The notes under the pieces are model-generated. The model saw only the letters and a program-made list of their open reading frames with translations, was not told where the DNA came from and searched no databases. A program made the position numbers and the translations under genes. Below are positions 8,704-15,932 of a stretch of 19,409 nucleotides of DNA, piece after piece. Position 1 is the first letter of the stretch. Each line of letters begins with the position of its first letter. This stretch comes from Thermoplasmata archaeon (GTDB taxonomy: Archaea; Thermoplasmatota; Thermoplasmata; Thermoplasmatales; Thermoplasmataceae): positions 1 to 19,409 of the forward strand of contig JAJZXT010000205.1 in the NCBI GenBank assembly GCA_021806355.1, given 5' to 3'.

Positions 8704-8819
8704 CATTTCTTTTCTTAGAAATCTTAGTATCTGATACATAGCATCCTTACAAAATTTATGTGAATGTATAAGAATTCAAATTTTCATTAATAAATATCTA
8801 AATTTTAAGTCCGCGCATT

Positions 8820-10379
8820 CTATTTTATGGTTATAGATAGAAACTCTATTACAAGAAGTGATATGACAATTAGGTTCATCCCAATTACGATTGCACTGAA
8901 TGTCTTCTTATTCCTTAAAAATGCAAATCTATCCCTTCTTGACAATATCGTTAATGATTCCCGGAAGAATTGGTGGCCATCTGTTATGGCCAACGGCAAT
9001 GCGTTTGTTATTGCAAGAAGAATGTTTACCCAGAACAGCCAGTATAACATGTTGAATAATGCAAAAAATACAGTTGCTGAGAATGGTGTTGAATAGAGAT
9101 GAGCCAACGGTGCTGGAACCGGACTCAATCCTGAAAATGGCAGTGAAAGTGTTTCGAGAAATCCATACCATGGTACCTGATACGTCAAACTTCCACTTAT
9201 TACCTGTTTGAGCCCACTCAGGCTGCCTAGACCCATTCCGGAATAAATTAACTCTACCCCAACAAATGCAACGTTCTTCATACTGCTCGTGACTGCAGCC
9301 GGGTCGGTTGCTTCATAGTAACTATATTCTGAAACTGTCCCTACGGAAGTATTCATATATGTTGTGGAGCCATTTGCGTTGAATAGAACTGTGGAAATGT
9401 AAACACTCTTTCCTGGTGTTATATTGTCGAAAATGCCCGATAATGAATTTAGGTTGTAAACTGTTTTATTATCTACTGACGTTATTATTGAGCCGGATGT
9501 TAAATTGCTGTTCGCAGCCGGATAACCTGCTATTGTCCCATAAATTGTGACGCCAGCCGGTATAATCTTGCTTATTGTGGACGAACCATCAAAAAAAGTA
9601 GCATTCACAAGAGTGCCGGGGACGAGAGTTGAGTTATATGGAAGATTTATAACTGAATTTCCTGAATAACTCCCCATAGAAATCAATTCCAGCCCAGCAA
9701 TCCCCTTCTCTGAATAAATGCTGTTTGGTACAACAGAATATACATATGCTCCAGCTTCTTTTTGATGCAACGCCGGAGCCATAGCTCCAACAAGGATGAA
9801 AAAAGCTAAAAGGGCAATTACGACGTTAATCGCAGGACCAGCAGCTATTATCCTTCGCTTAATGACAGGATCCGCTTTGTTAATTTCAGATTCATCGGGT
9901 TCAACGAAGGCACCCAGCGGAATGATAAAGAACATAACGCCAACGGATGTAACCTTGATTCCGTGCTTTCTGGCAGTTATACCGTGGAATAGTTCGTGTA
10001 TCATGATAGAGACTGCAAAGGCTATCAATCCAAATCCTATAGGAATAATTGGGTTTATTCCAGGGAGACCCAGCAATTCAGCAGGTGCCACACTTCTCGT
10101 GGTCTTAACTGTCAAACCGATAAAGGCCCCATAGATTATAACTGCCATTGCCAGAAAGAAGAATAGAAATACAATTACAACAGATGCTTTCGAGAAAATC
10201 ATTCTCTGATTGTTTCCCTTAACTTTATCCATTATGCCTCGGTTCTTCGTTGATTTCCATAGCAGGAAAGCACCTACATAAACCTGAAAATGCTTGGTCT
10301 TATTTATGTACGGGGAAAGGAAATTGAGAAGTAGAATCCATACTATTATCAGTATTAGAACCAGAAACAAAGTATTCAT
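8820..10379 (-). CDS. Site-2-type intramembrane metalloprotease (M50 family)
   Basis: A 519-residue polytopic membrane protease of the M50/S2P family, which cleaves substrates inside or next to the membrane. The zinc site HELFH lies at 128-132 in a membrane helix. The second conserved motif, NALPLAITDG at 459-468, supplies the aspartate (467) that is the third metal ligand in this family. Membrane segments are visible at about 3-20, 64-90, 108-132, 178-200, 430-458 and 496-517. Between them, residues about 205-400 form a large extracytoplasmic region rich in N-X-S/T sequons, containing a PDZ-like stretch near 283-335. A TATA-like TTATTAATAA at 10402-10411 is centred about 27 nt before the ATG, so the gene probably has its own leaderless promoter. 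It lies directly upstream of the surface propeller gene in the same direction. The substrate is unknown. Confidence 0.9.
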   Translation of the reverse strand: MNTLFLVLILIIVWILLLNFLSPYINKTKHFQVYVGAFLLWKSTKNRGIMDKVKGNNQRMIFSKASVVIVFLFFFLAMAVIIYGAFIGLTVKTTRSVAPAELLGLPGINPIIPIGFGLIAFAVSIMIHELFHGITARKHGIKVTSVGVMFFIIPLGAFVEPDESEINKADPVIKRRIIAAGPAINVVIALLAFFILVGAMAPALHQKEAGAYVYSVVPNSIYSEKGIAGLELISMGSYSGNSVINLPYNSTLVPGTLVNATFFDGSSTISKIIPAGVTIYGTIAGYPAANSNLTSGSIITSVDNKTVYNLNSLSGIFDNITPGKSVYISTVLFNANGSTTYMNTSVGTVSEYSYYEATDPAAVTSSMKNVAFVGVELIYSGMGLGSLSGLKQVISGSLTYQVPWYGFLETLSLPFSGLSPVPAPLAHLYSTPFSATVFFALFNMLYWLFWVNILLAITNALPLAITDGHQFFRESLTILSRRDRFAFLRNKKTFSAIVIGMNLIVISLLVIEFLSITIK

Positions 10380-10388
10380 TTCTTGACC

Positions 10389-10520
10389 TTATTCAATTTT
10401 CTTATTAATAATCATCTCTGCCATTCTATTTGGAAGATTTTGGCATCTGCAACATCTATTCCCTCCTTTTGCAGGATCGAACTCAAAATTATCTGAAGAA
10501 CTCCCTGTTTCCTTGAACAT
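10389..10520 (-). CDS. Possible small protein, 43 residues, cysteine-containing
   Basis: An ATG-started open frame of 43 codons whose stop lies 9 nt before the protease ATG. The translation starts MFKETGSSSDNFEFDPAKGG and continues with NRCCRCQNLPNRMAEMI and a basic end. The CCRC cluster could bind a metal, but no second cysteine pair is present. The frame stays open for about 20 more codons upstream without a start codon. The likely protease promoter overlaps its 3' end, which argues against an operon with the protease. It could be a real small gene, the tail of a decayed gene, or chance. I do not recognise the family. Confidence 0.2.
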   Translation of the reverse strand: MFKETGSSSDNFEFDPAKGGNRCCRCQNLPNRMAEMIINKKIE

Positions 10521-10738
10521 TGATCGTTTGCGCGTATTTTCTGCCCGGTCCCAACCATCGATATTTGTAATGCGCCTTTATCTGTGCCATTCCTTGTAGA
10601 AAAATGAATGGATTCAAAGCATGTTTAATTTGTTTGTTAGAGAACCCCCTATAAAGCAAGTTTTTAAAGTTACCCAATCAGCAGCTCGACTTCTCCGGAA
10701 TGCTGAAGACCGCTCTTAGTAAAGATGATCATAAATCG

Positions 10739-10745
10739 TTATATC
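10739..10745 (+). promoter_or_regulatory. TATA box of the TPR gene
   Basis: TTATATC is centred about 24 nt before the ATG at 10766, so transcription should start at the start codon. No Shine-Dalgarno sequence lies between. Confidence 0.5.
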
Positions 10746-10765
10746 ATTTAAAACCCTGACCCATA

Positions 10766-11869
10766 ATGGACGAAAAATTCCAGAAGGATATTTTGAAGCA
10801 TATCGAAGATGAAAATTATGAGAAGGCCCTGGAAGATATTAATAAACATCTTTCTAAGAATGGTAATGACTCTGATGCTCACGCCTTGAAGTCCATGGTT
10901 TTGCTTGAAATGGGAAATAATTCGAAGGAAGCTTTGAACGAAGCAAACATAGCTCTTAGAATCGATGATTTTCATTTCTATAGATTTCTTGCTGGTTCAG
11001 CAATGCTTGAACTAAACCTCATTGAAGATGCAATAAAGACGCTCCAGAAGGCTGCTGATGAATATGAGGAAGAGCCAGATTACTTTATAAAACTAGCTTC
11101 TGCATATGAAATTAAGGGCGATAATAATTCTGCTTTGAAAGCAATTATCAGGGCTATCAAGGTAGACCCTGAAAATGGTGATTTAAAGATTATGAAAGCT
11201 TCCCTGCTGAATGCCTTGGACCGGGAGAAAGAAGCCTTATCTGAACTCAGAAAATTGAAGGAAAAAGAGCCTAAAATGCCCGGCATATATTTTATCGAGG
11301 CGGAATCCTACATGAATCTTGAAAACGTGGCAGAAGCTGAGAAATCAATCCTGAAAGCCATAGAATACATGAAAAGTGCCCCTGTTCCCGAGTATCTCGA
11401 AAGGGCTGCAGAAATAGAAATTTTATTGCGCAAACCTGATGAGGCTATGGAATTTGTTGATAAAGCACTTGCCCTTGATAAAGAAAATGATAAATTGAAG
11501 CTAATAAAGGGAAGCATCTTGATTGATTTCGGCAGAGGTGATGAAGCAATGGATTTCGCGTTTGACGAATACCGCAAGAATAGGGAGAATCCCATTCTTT
11601 CATTCATGCTCATAGATATTCTCGCAGAGACAGAGGACAGCAAAAAGTTTAATGAATTTTTAGAGGAAGCAAAGTTTCCTGAGAGCCTCGCAATATTATC
11701 CAAACTATATGCTGGAATGGAATTAGATATACCCGATTCTGAACTGAGTCCTATTCTTAGCAAATTGTCCAGTGATGTTAATGGAAACATCTACTTTGAG
11801 GAATTAGCAGCGATCCTTTATGAAAATATATTTGAGGACGATGAATCAGACAGCGATGATGGAAATTGA
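10766..11869 (+). CDS. Tetratricopeptide repeat (TPR) protein
   Basis: A 367-residue soluble protein built almost wholly of TPR-like helix pairs. Clear units include YFIKLASAYEIKGDNNSALK with following IRAIKVDPEN (about 106-137), the MKASLLNALDREKEALSELR unit, the YFIEAESYMNLENVAEAEKS unit, and EILLRKPDEAMEFVDKALAL. The C-terminal third is helical but less regular, and the protein ends in an acidic tail (FEDDESDSDDGN). There is no signal peptide, membrane helix or catalytic domain, so it is most likely a cytoplasmic scaffold or adaptor. Its partner cannot be told from the sequence. It stands alone: the protease gene is divergent and the PAC2 gene convergent, each with its own control. Confidence 0.88.
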   Translation: MDEKFQKDILKHIEDENYEKALEDINKHLSKNGNDSDAHALKSMVLLEMGNNSKEALNEANIALRIDDFHFYRFLAGSAMLELNLIEDAIKTLQKAADEYEEEPDYFIKLASAYEIKGDNNSALKAIIRAIKVDPENGDLKIMKASLLNALDREKEALSELRKLKEKEPKMPGIYFIEAESYMNLENVAEAEKSILKAIEYMKSAPVPEYLERAAEIEILLRKPDEAMEFVDKALALDKENDKLKLIKGSILIDFGRGDEAMDFAFDEYRKNRENPILSFMLIDILAETEDSKKFNEFLEEAKFPESLAILSKLYAGMELDIPDSELSPILSKLSSDVNGNIYFEELAAILYENIFEDDESDSDDGN

Positions 11870-11876
11870 GGAATCC

Positions 11877-11893
11877 AAATTTTAAATTTTTTT
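11877..11893 (+). terminator. T-rich stretch after the TPR gene
   Basis: The sequence AAATTTTAAATTTTTTT lies just after the TPR stop codon in the 49-nt gap between two convergent genes. A run of seven T residues is the typical archaeal termination signal. On the other strand the same stretch gives an A-run, so it would serve the TPR transcript rather than the PAC2 operon. Confidence 0.4.
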
Positions 11894-11918
11894 GATGGAA
11901 TTGAACTAAATATCTGGC

Positions 11919-12677
11919 TCATCCAAAATATCCCAGATCTTCTTTCCTCTGACCTTTGCTAATAGCTTCTTCCTGCATCTTTTCCGTTATCTGTTCTATC
12001 TGCTTGCTTCTTGCTTCCAGATCTTTGACATCAACTTTTATTCCGAGGAGTTTTGTTAGGACTTTGACTAATTCTTTTGCCCCCTTCGGATCAGCAAAAT
12101 ACCCGGAGGTTTCACCCATGAGGCATCCGCCTTCCATGCCAAATATTTCCTGGCTCAAGCCGAGTATGATCCCTGCAGAGCCAACTATTCCACCGCCCGG
12201 TTCTCCCTTGGGAAAAACTACGCCACTCTTGATCATTTTTGACTTGAGTTTTTTGTCAGTTACAGCTCCAAGAACTCTTGGCTTTTCAACAATTCTTCCT
12301 GTGCTGTATCCACCCATTGTATAAACGAGGTTCACGTTCAGTTTTTTTGCTATTTCAAGTATCTTGTAGGATAATTCATATTGTCCTTCCTGTGTGGTTC
12401 CCTGGAAATCGCCTGTGACAATTATGATCTCCTTATTTCCCGCTATCTTGGCATAATAAAGACTGTTCCTTGATAAATGGGTCACACCTTCATCATCAAT
12501 GAAAATTTGTGGTGGTAAATATTGTGAGAATATATCACAAATTTTTTCCATGGATAATTTATCAATAAGATAGTCTGCGGCAATCTTTCCAACATTGCCT
12601 ATTCCCGGCAGTCCGCCGATAAGTATTGGATTTTCCGTTACCGGAATTTTAATTTCATTTACTACGATTTTCTCCAT
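11919..12677 (-). CDS. PAC2-family protein (archaeal proteasome assembly chaperone-like)
   Basis: A 252-residue protein of the archaeal PAC2 group, related to PbaB and to eukaryotic proteasome assembly chaperone 2. The N-terminal NPILIGGLPGIGNVGKIAAD segment is the family hallmark; further conserved pieces are YTMGGYSTGR and a glycine-rich region, GEPGGGIVGSAGIILGL, followed by GGCLMGETSGY. The C-terminus (about 210-245) is a charged helix likely to form a coiled coil. PbaB-type proteins help assemble 20S proteasomes in other archaea, but that role is family knowledge and not shown for this gene. It is the last gene of the L44e-S27e-aIF2alpha-Nop10 operon and its start overlaps the end of the Nop10 gene by 23 nt, which suggests translational coupling. 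Confidence 0.87.
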   Translation of the reverse strand: MEKIVVNEIKIPVTENPILIGGLPGIGNVGKIAADYLIDKLSMEKICDIFSQYLPPQIFIDDEGVTHLSRNSLYYAKIAGNKEIIIVTGDFQGTTQEGQYELSYKILEIAKKLNVNLVYTMGGYSTGRIVEKPRVLGAVTDKKLKSKMIKSGVVFPKGEPGGGIVGSAGIILGLSQEIFGMEGGCLMGETSGYFADPKGAKELVKVLTKLLGIKVDVKDLEARSKQIEQITEKMQEEAISKGQRKEDLGYFG

Positions 12678-12837
12678 AATTTTCTGCCTCCTTCTCTTTT
12701 AACCTGAATTTTTGAAATTTATCAGATGGTGAATACTTTAAAGGATCCGTGGAATGTGTTATGCCCCCACACTTTCTGCATGTTACCTCCATGGTGTATT
12801 TTCCGCAGTCTACACACTTCCTTATAAGATTTTTCAT
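12655..12837 (-). CDS. nop10: H/ACA ribonucleoprotein subunit Nop10
   Basis: A 60-residue protein of the H/ACA guide RNP, which with Cbf5, Gar1 and L7Ae converts specific uridines in rRNA to pseudouridine. The N-terminal zinc ribbon shows Cys8, Cys11, Cys20 and Cys23 (RKCVDCGKYTMEVTCRKCGG). The linker and helix that bind Cbf5 follow (HSTDPLKYSPSDKFQKFRLK), matching the family's HPPRFSPxDxYxxYR pattern. The basic C-terminal tail is slightly longer than the common archaeal form. The start lies 2 nt after the aIF2-alpha stop, and the 3' end overlaps the PAC2 gene by 23 nt. The pairing of Nop10 with aIF2-alpha is a widely conserved archaeal arrangement. Confidence 0.93.
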   Translation of the reverse strand: MKNLIRKCVDCGKYTMEVTCRKCGGITHSTDPLKYSPSDKFQKFRLKEKEAENYGENRSK

Positions 12838-12839
12838 GA

Positions 12840-13601
12840 TTAGTTACTTCTTGAGAATTCCACAACTACATTCTCTTTCTTGCCTCTATCTGTCAACTTC
12901 TGAACAAGTTTCTTCAGTTTCTCCTCGGCAATTTTATATTCCTTTTCCCTGAGCACAATGCGGTACCTAGGTGCTCCTGCATACTGTACCGTGACACCTT
13001 CCTCATCCTTTATTTCTTCAAAAGTATCCTTTATGAGTTCTACCCCATTTGGCTGTAACGAATATGCTTCAATGTATCCACCAATCTTTACGAACGGTGG
13101 TGTTACATTTTCTTTAGAAATTTTTACAAATGCCGTTTTCCACTTTGCCTTGACATCTGGCATGAAATCTTCCCCAGAGGCGGCATCTTCAAATGCTGCA
13201 TAAATAGAGCCGTATTCCTCCTCAAGGTTATTTCCGAACTCAGCCATGCATTCCTCGTAAGTTTTCTTCAATTGCTTTGATAGAAGTTCCATTAATTTTT
13301 TTGCCTTCTGTTCATCTTTCCATTCAGAAATTTTAGCTCTTTTCTGATGATCATTAACTCTCTTAAGTGAAAGTTCAACATTTCCCCTGGTAGGATCCAC
13401 TGATAGTACTTTACAAACCGTTTTTTGACCTTCCCTTAGATAGTCCTTTATGTATTTTACCCATCCAGTTGCTACTTCTGCAATATGTATGAACCCAACC
13501 GTTCCGGGATATTCATCCAAACTTACATCCGCACCAAATTTCTTTACATTCTTGATGGTAACTACAACTACGTCTCCAGCTTCGGGAAGGTTTTTTACCA
13601 T
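12840..13601 (-). CDS. Translation initiation factor aIF2, alpha subunit
   Basis: This is the alpha subunit of the heterotrimeric factor that brings methionyl-initiator tRNA to the small ribosomal subunit. The protein is 253 residues. An N-terminal S1/OB domain (about 8-85) starts with PEAGDVVVVTIKNVKKFGA and includes GFIHIAEVATGWVKYIKDYL, the region that aligns with the eukaryotic phosphorylation loop. A helical middle domain (about 88-172) and a C-terminal alpha/beta domain (about 173-253, with PNGVELIKDTFEEI) follow, as in archaeal aIF2-alpha structures. The start is one base past the S27e stop codon and the stop is two bases before Nop10, so it is internal to a tight operon. Confidence 0.96.
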   Translation of the reverse strand: MVKNLPEAGDVVVVTIKNVKKFGADVSLDEYPGTVGFIHIAEVATGWVKYIKDYLREGQKTVCKVLSVDPTRGNVELSLKRVNDHQKRAKISEWKDEQKAKKLMELLSKQLKKTYEECMAEFGNNLEEEYGSIYAAFEDAASGEDFMPDVKAKWKTAFVKISKENVTPPFVKIGGYIEAYSLQPNGVELIKDTFEEIKDEEGVTVQYAGAPRYRIVLREKEYKIAEEKLKKLVQKLTDRGKKENVVVEFSRSN

Positions 13602-13602
13602 T

Positions 13603-13800
13603 TTAATACTCTTTGATTTTCTCGCCAGAAATACTTATAAGTCCGCCTGTTGGCCTAGCCAATTCTGATCCGCAGATATTGCAAATGACTTTCGATGAAC
13701 CTTTGCTGTATGTCACCTGCTCATTGTTGCACTCCGAGCATTTGAGTCTTATGAATCTGTTCCCAACGCCTTTTAACTTTGTACTCTTCTTGTCACTCAT
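13603..13800 (-). CDS. rps27e: 30S ribosomal protein S27e
   Basis: A 65-residue zinc-ribbon protein of the small ribosomal subunit. The ligands are Cys21 and Cys24 (LKCSECNNEQ) and Cys40 and Cys43 (VICNICGSEL), followed by the family-typical ARPTGG. The N-terminus (about 1-18) is a short basic extension. Its ATG overlaps the L44e stop as ATGA, a 4-nt overlap that normally signals translational coupling, and the aIF2-alpha gene starts one base after its stop. Confidence 0.96.
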   Translation of the reverse strand: MSDKKSTKLKGVGNRFIRLKCSECNNEQVTYSKGSSKVICNICGSELARPTGGLISISGEKIKEY

Positions 13801-14090
13801 TGGTGCACCTCTATTATTTCAAATTTCTTGGCCCTTTGGGTTGGTCTTGTGAGTGCTCTCTTGCATTTTACGCACCTAAATCTTATGCTAACCCTCTTGG
13901 TTGGTTTTTCTCTTCCTTCTGGCTTCGGTCTCGGAAAACCTCCATATCCTGAAGTAACTCTCCTGAATAACCTCTGTCCATGCTTTAATTCGCTGGCTTT
14001 TTTCTTCCTCACTCTTTCTACTTCATGATCGGTATGCTCATGGCAGAATTTACAGTACATTTTGACTTGCTTAGGAATTTTCAATCTCAT
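13797..14090 (-). CDS. rpl44e: 50S ribosomal protein L44e
   Basis: A 97-residue zinc-binding protein of the large subunit and the first gene of the operon. It begins MRLKIPKQVKMYCKFC; the zinc ligands are Cys13, Cys16, Cys73 and Cys76. Conserved internal segments are HGQRLFRRVTSGYGGFPRP and RFRCVKCKRA. A GTG codon lies directly before the ATG and would add one residue. Homology favours the ATG at 14090, but the TATA box centred near 14118 is compatible with either as a leaderless start. The 4-nt overlap with S27e and the following genes form the order L44e, S27e, aIF2-alpha, Nop10, PAC2, common in archaea. Confidence 0.95.
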   Translation of the reverse strand: MRLKIPKQVKMYCKFCHEHTDHEVERVRKKKASELKHGQRLFRRVTSGYGGFPRPKPEGREKPTKRVSIRFRCVKCKRALTRPTQRAKKFEIIEVHQ

Positions 14091-14114
14091 CACCGTGCTT
14101 TCTCTGTAAAATAT

Positions 14115-14122
14115 TGTATAAT
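14115..14122 (-). promoter_or_regulatory. TATA box of the L44e operon
   Basis: On the minus strand TTATACAA is centred about 28 nt before the ATG of L44e (25 nt before the preceding GTG). No other promoter is needed for the five-gene operon, as its internal gaps are two bases or less or are overlaps. Confidence 0.5.
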
Positions 14123-14166
14123 ATTCCAGAGTGTAAGACCCTCATGCTCTTCTTTAATATAAGTAT

Positions 14167-14826
14167 TTAATTTTTAATTTGTTTGTTGCTTCCTGAATTT
14201 TCTTTTGCAAATTTCCGCTCCTTTATTTTAGTGGAGGTATTGTATGATAGTCTCCCAATCGCCAAAATTACCCCGCCAATTACTAAAGGCGTGCCAATCT
14301 CATCGAATAATAAGATACTGGAATGCCTTGTAACGTACCACTCCCGTTCTATAACAGTTATGCTTAGATTCTTAGCCGATGTATTTATTACCAGGCTTAA
14401 GACGAGCGGGGCACCGTAAGTGTGAATCATAGATGTATAATATGTTGTGTTAACTTTGCCATTAAGGACGGTTTGATTTACGGGTACAAATATTCCATAA
14501 GAATTTCGGTAACCAGTGAGATAATACAATCTATAAGAAAAATCAGTGCCATTTGGGTTTATAAATGATATGTTGGAATGGAACTGACCGCCAACCGCAA
14601 AACCAGAGGCATAAAATACTGATGAATTGTTGATATTGACATGATATACATTATCCTCAACATAATCGTTGAAAGGTTTCGGTTCAAGGTAGGAATAATT
14701 TAGAATAACAACCCCAATAACAATCAAAATAATAGATGCAAGGTAGAAAGGATCACGCATTCTTTTTAGCAATGCATTGCGAAATTTTCTCAGTCTACCA
14801 AGCTCTTTGGGATTGACTTTTAACAC
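14167..14826 (-). CDS. Membrane protein with an extracytoplasmic domain, unknown function
   Basis: A 219-residue protein I do not recognise. A basic N-terminus (GRLRKFRNALLKRMRD) precedes a membrane helix at about 27-46. A polar domain of about 130 residues with many N-X-S/T sequons follows, then a second helix at about 178-196 and a basic, lysine-rich C-terminus (KIKERKFAKENSGSNKQIKN). The charges put both ends in the cytoplasm and the central domain outside. That domain looks beta-rich, and the sequons suggest glycosylation. The start is GTG at 14826, chosen because the TATA box at 14847-14854 lies about 24 nt upstream; the next methionine (residue 22) would remove the basic N-terminus. It is divergent from the 325-residue membrane protein and may share its promoter. 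Confidence 0.75.
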   Translation of the reverse strand: MLKVNPKELGRLRKFRNALLKRMRDPFYLASIILIVIGVVILNYSYLEPKPFNDYVEDNVYHVNINNSSVFYASGFAVGGQFHSNISFINPNGTDFSYRLYYLTGYRNSYGIFVPVNQTVLNGKVNTTYYTSMIHTYGAPLVLSLVINTSAKNLSITVIEREWYVTRHSSILLFDEIGTPLVIGGVILAIGRLSYNTSTKIKERKFAKENSGSNKQIKN

Positions 14827-14846
14827 GATATTGAAATGCTATCAGG

Positions 14847-14854
14847 TATAAATA
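14847..14854. promoter_or_regulatory. Single TATA box lying symmetrically between two divergent starts
   Basis: TATAAATA (TATTTATA on the other strand) is centred at 14850.5. The GTG start of the minus-strand gene (14826) is 24.5 nt away and the TTG start of the plus-strand gene (14876) 25.5 nt away. Both distances match the usual archaeal spacing from TATA box to transcription start, so one box could serve both genes, each leaderless. A second AT-rich stretch (about 14857-14866) is less well placed for either. Confidence 0.5.
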
Positions 14855-14875
14855 GATTGTAAATATAGAGAAGCG

Positions 14876-15853
14876 TTGGAAACGACTGATATTGAGGAAA
14901 AGCTGGCGAGATATTTGTTTTTAGCGAGTCTTGCCTCTATTATAGCTTCCAGTATTTTTTTCCTGATAGATTTCCTGGTAAATGGAAGGGGCATTCATTA
15001 TGGATTACTAAATGCAAACCTGCCATTCTACCTTTTAAGAAATGTTCCCTTGATAATTGCCATAATTATTTTACCTGCTATACTTTTGTCAATGGCATTT
15101 CTTGCAATTGAAAGGAAAGAGGTTAATGTTAACTTTTCAAGGGATAGTTTTCGAGTTTCTGCCGTCGTATTCTTTATTGAATTCCTCATTTTCAGCGCCT
15201 CCTTTTATATCAGCCCTTCTTCGTCTCAATCCCTGAAAGGCTTTACAAACCTTGATTTTAGCATATATTATTCGGTGTGGACTCTTTACTTAGGCGCTAT
15301 TTCCATAATACCTCCATGCTTGGCATTCTTCATTTTAAATGCTATTAAAGATAGAAAAACCAAAACCTCTTTATCTTCAGTTTATAACTTGAAAAGTGCA
15401 GTGATATTATCCATTCCATTTTCTATTTTTTCTGACATATTGTGGTCATCCAACATTACCTTGGGAATTCAATATTATCCTCTATTCTTTTTGATCTCTT
15501 TTGTGGTCTTTTTGAAGGGACCAATCATTGGAACATTTGCATCACTGATGCCTCTGGAATCAAATATTATTGCATATTCATTTTATGGCTTATTTGAGAT
15601 TCCATACATATTTTTTATTATGATTTTAATTCTAATGGGGCTCATTTATATCCTTTCTATCATTCCGAAGAGTGCCAAAGATAAAAACATGGAAAAAAGC
15701 ATCGTAATTAAAGAGGAGCCTAAAGAAAAAGTAGAGCAGGAAAGCTGGATACGAGGAAAATGCCCGGTTTGTGGTGGTTCCTCCTTTTTAATAAGCAGAT
15801 CGAACCCTGCTGAATATAAGTGCCAGAAATGCGGTTTTGAAATTCAACAATGA
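14876..15853 (+). CDS. Polytopic membrane protein with C-terminal zinc ribbon, unknown function
   Basis: A 325-residue protein with about seven or eight membrane segments (roughly 14-36, 54-77, 94-112, 130-154, 172-190, 198-220, 240-263). A charged linker (about 265-293) leads to a zinc ribbon at the C-terminus: Cys296 and Cys299 (GKCPVCGGSS), then Cys316 and Cys319 (YKCQKCGFEI). The ribbon is expected in the cytoplasm. I do not recognise the membrane part as a known transporter or enzyme. The start is TTG at 14876, since no ATG or GTG occurs in frame before residue 70 or so and the TATA box at 14847-14854 fits exactly. The ribbon could recruit a protein or nucleic acid to the membrane, but that is speculation. 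Confidence 0.78.
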   Translation: METTDIEEKLARYLFLASLASIIASSIFFLIDFLVNGRGIHYGLLNANLPFYLLRNVPLIIAIIILPAILLSMAFLAIERKEVNVNFSRDSFRVSAVVFFIEFLIFSASFYISPSSSQSLKGFTNLDFSIYYSVWTLYLGAISIIPPCLAFFILNAIKDRKTKTSLSSVYNLKSAVILSIPFSIFSDILWSSNITLGIQYYPLFFLISFVVFLKGPIIGTFASLMPLESNIIAYSFYGLFEIPYIFFIMILILMGLIYILSIIPKSAKDKNMEKSIVIKEEPKEKVEQESWIRGKCPVCGGSSFLISRSNPAEYKCQKCGFEIQQ

Positions 15854-15932
15854 AAAGCGCTGTTTGCAATCAAAATGATATAAGCGCTCTCACTGAAAAA
15901 TTATGATTATCGGAGAACTAATGCCTTATCGT

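Larger units (their letters stand above)
10380..10765. other. 386-nt intergenic stretch with no confident gene
   Basis: This gap separates the divergent protease and TPR genes. At its edges it holds their promoters (10402-10411 minus; 10739-10745 plus). Between them, the minus strand has a 43-codon open frame (10389-10520) ending just before the protease start, and a TTG-started 62-codon open frame in a different phase (10489-10677). Neither has a well-placed promoter. A TATA-like CTTTATAGG lies at about 10648-10656 on the minus strand and could drive a short RNA. I recognise no tRNA, RNase P RNA or SRP RNA here. Confidence 0.5.

Noticed and set aside
10474..10484. GGATCGAACTC, resembling the T-loop of a tRNA on the minus strand
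   Set aside because: The flanking bases do not form a T-stem, and no matching acceptor stem, anticodon arm or D-arm could be found. It also lies within the possible small open frame.
10676..10729. Possible C/D box guide RNA (ATGATCA and CTGA about 55 nt apart, minus strand)
   Set aside because: The C box has a mismatch and no internal C'/D' boxes are visible.
11308..11790. 160-codon open frame on the minus strand
   Set aside because: It is antisense to the TPR gene; its serine-rich, low-complexity translation is typical of the shadow of an acidic, helix-rich coding strand.
15856..15888. Two AGCGCT hexamers after the zinc-ribbon membrane protein gene
   Set aside because: The possible stem is at most six pairs with a loop of about 21 bases and no T-run follows; too weak to call a terminator.
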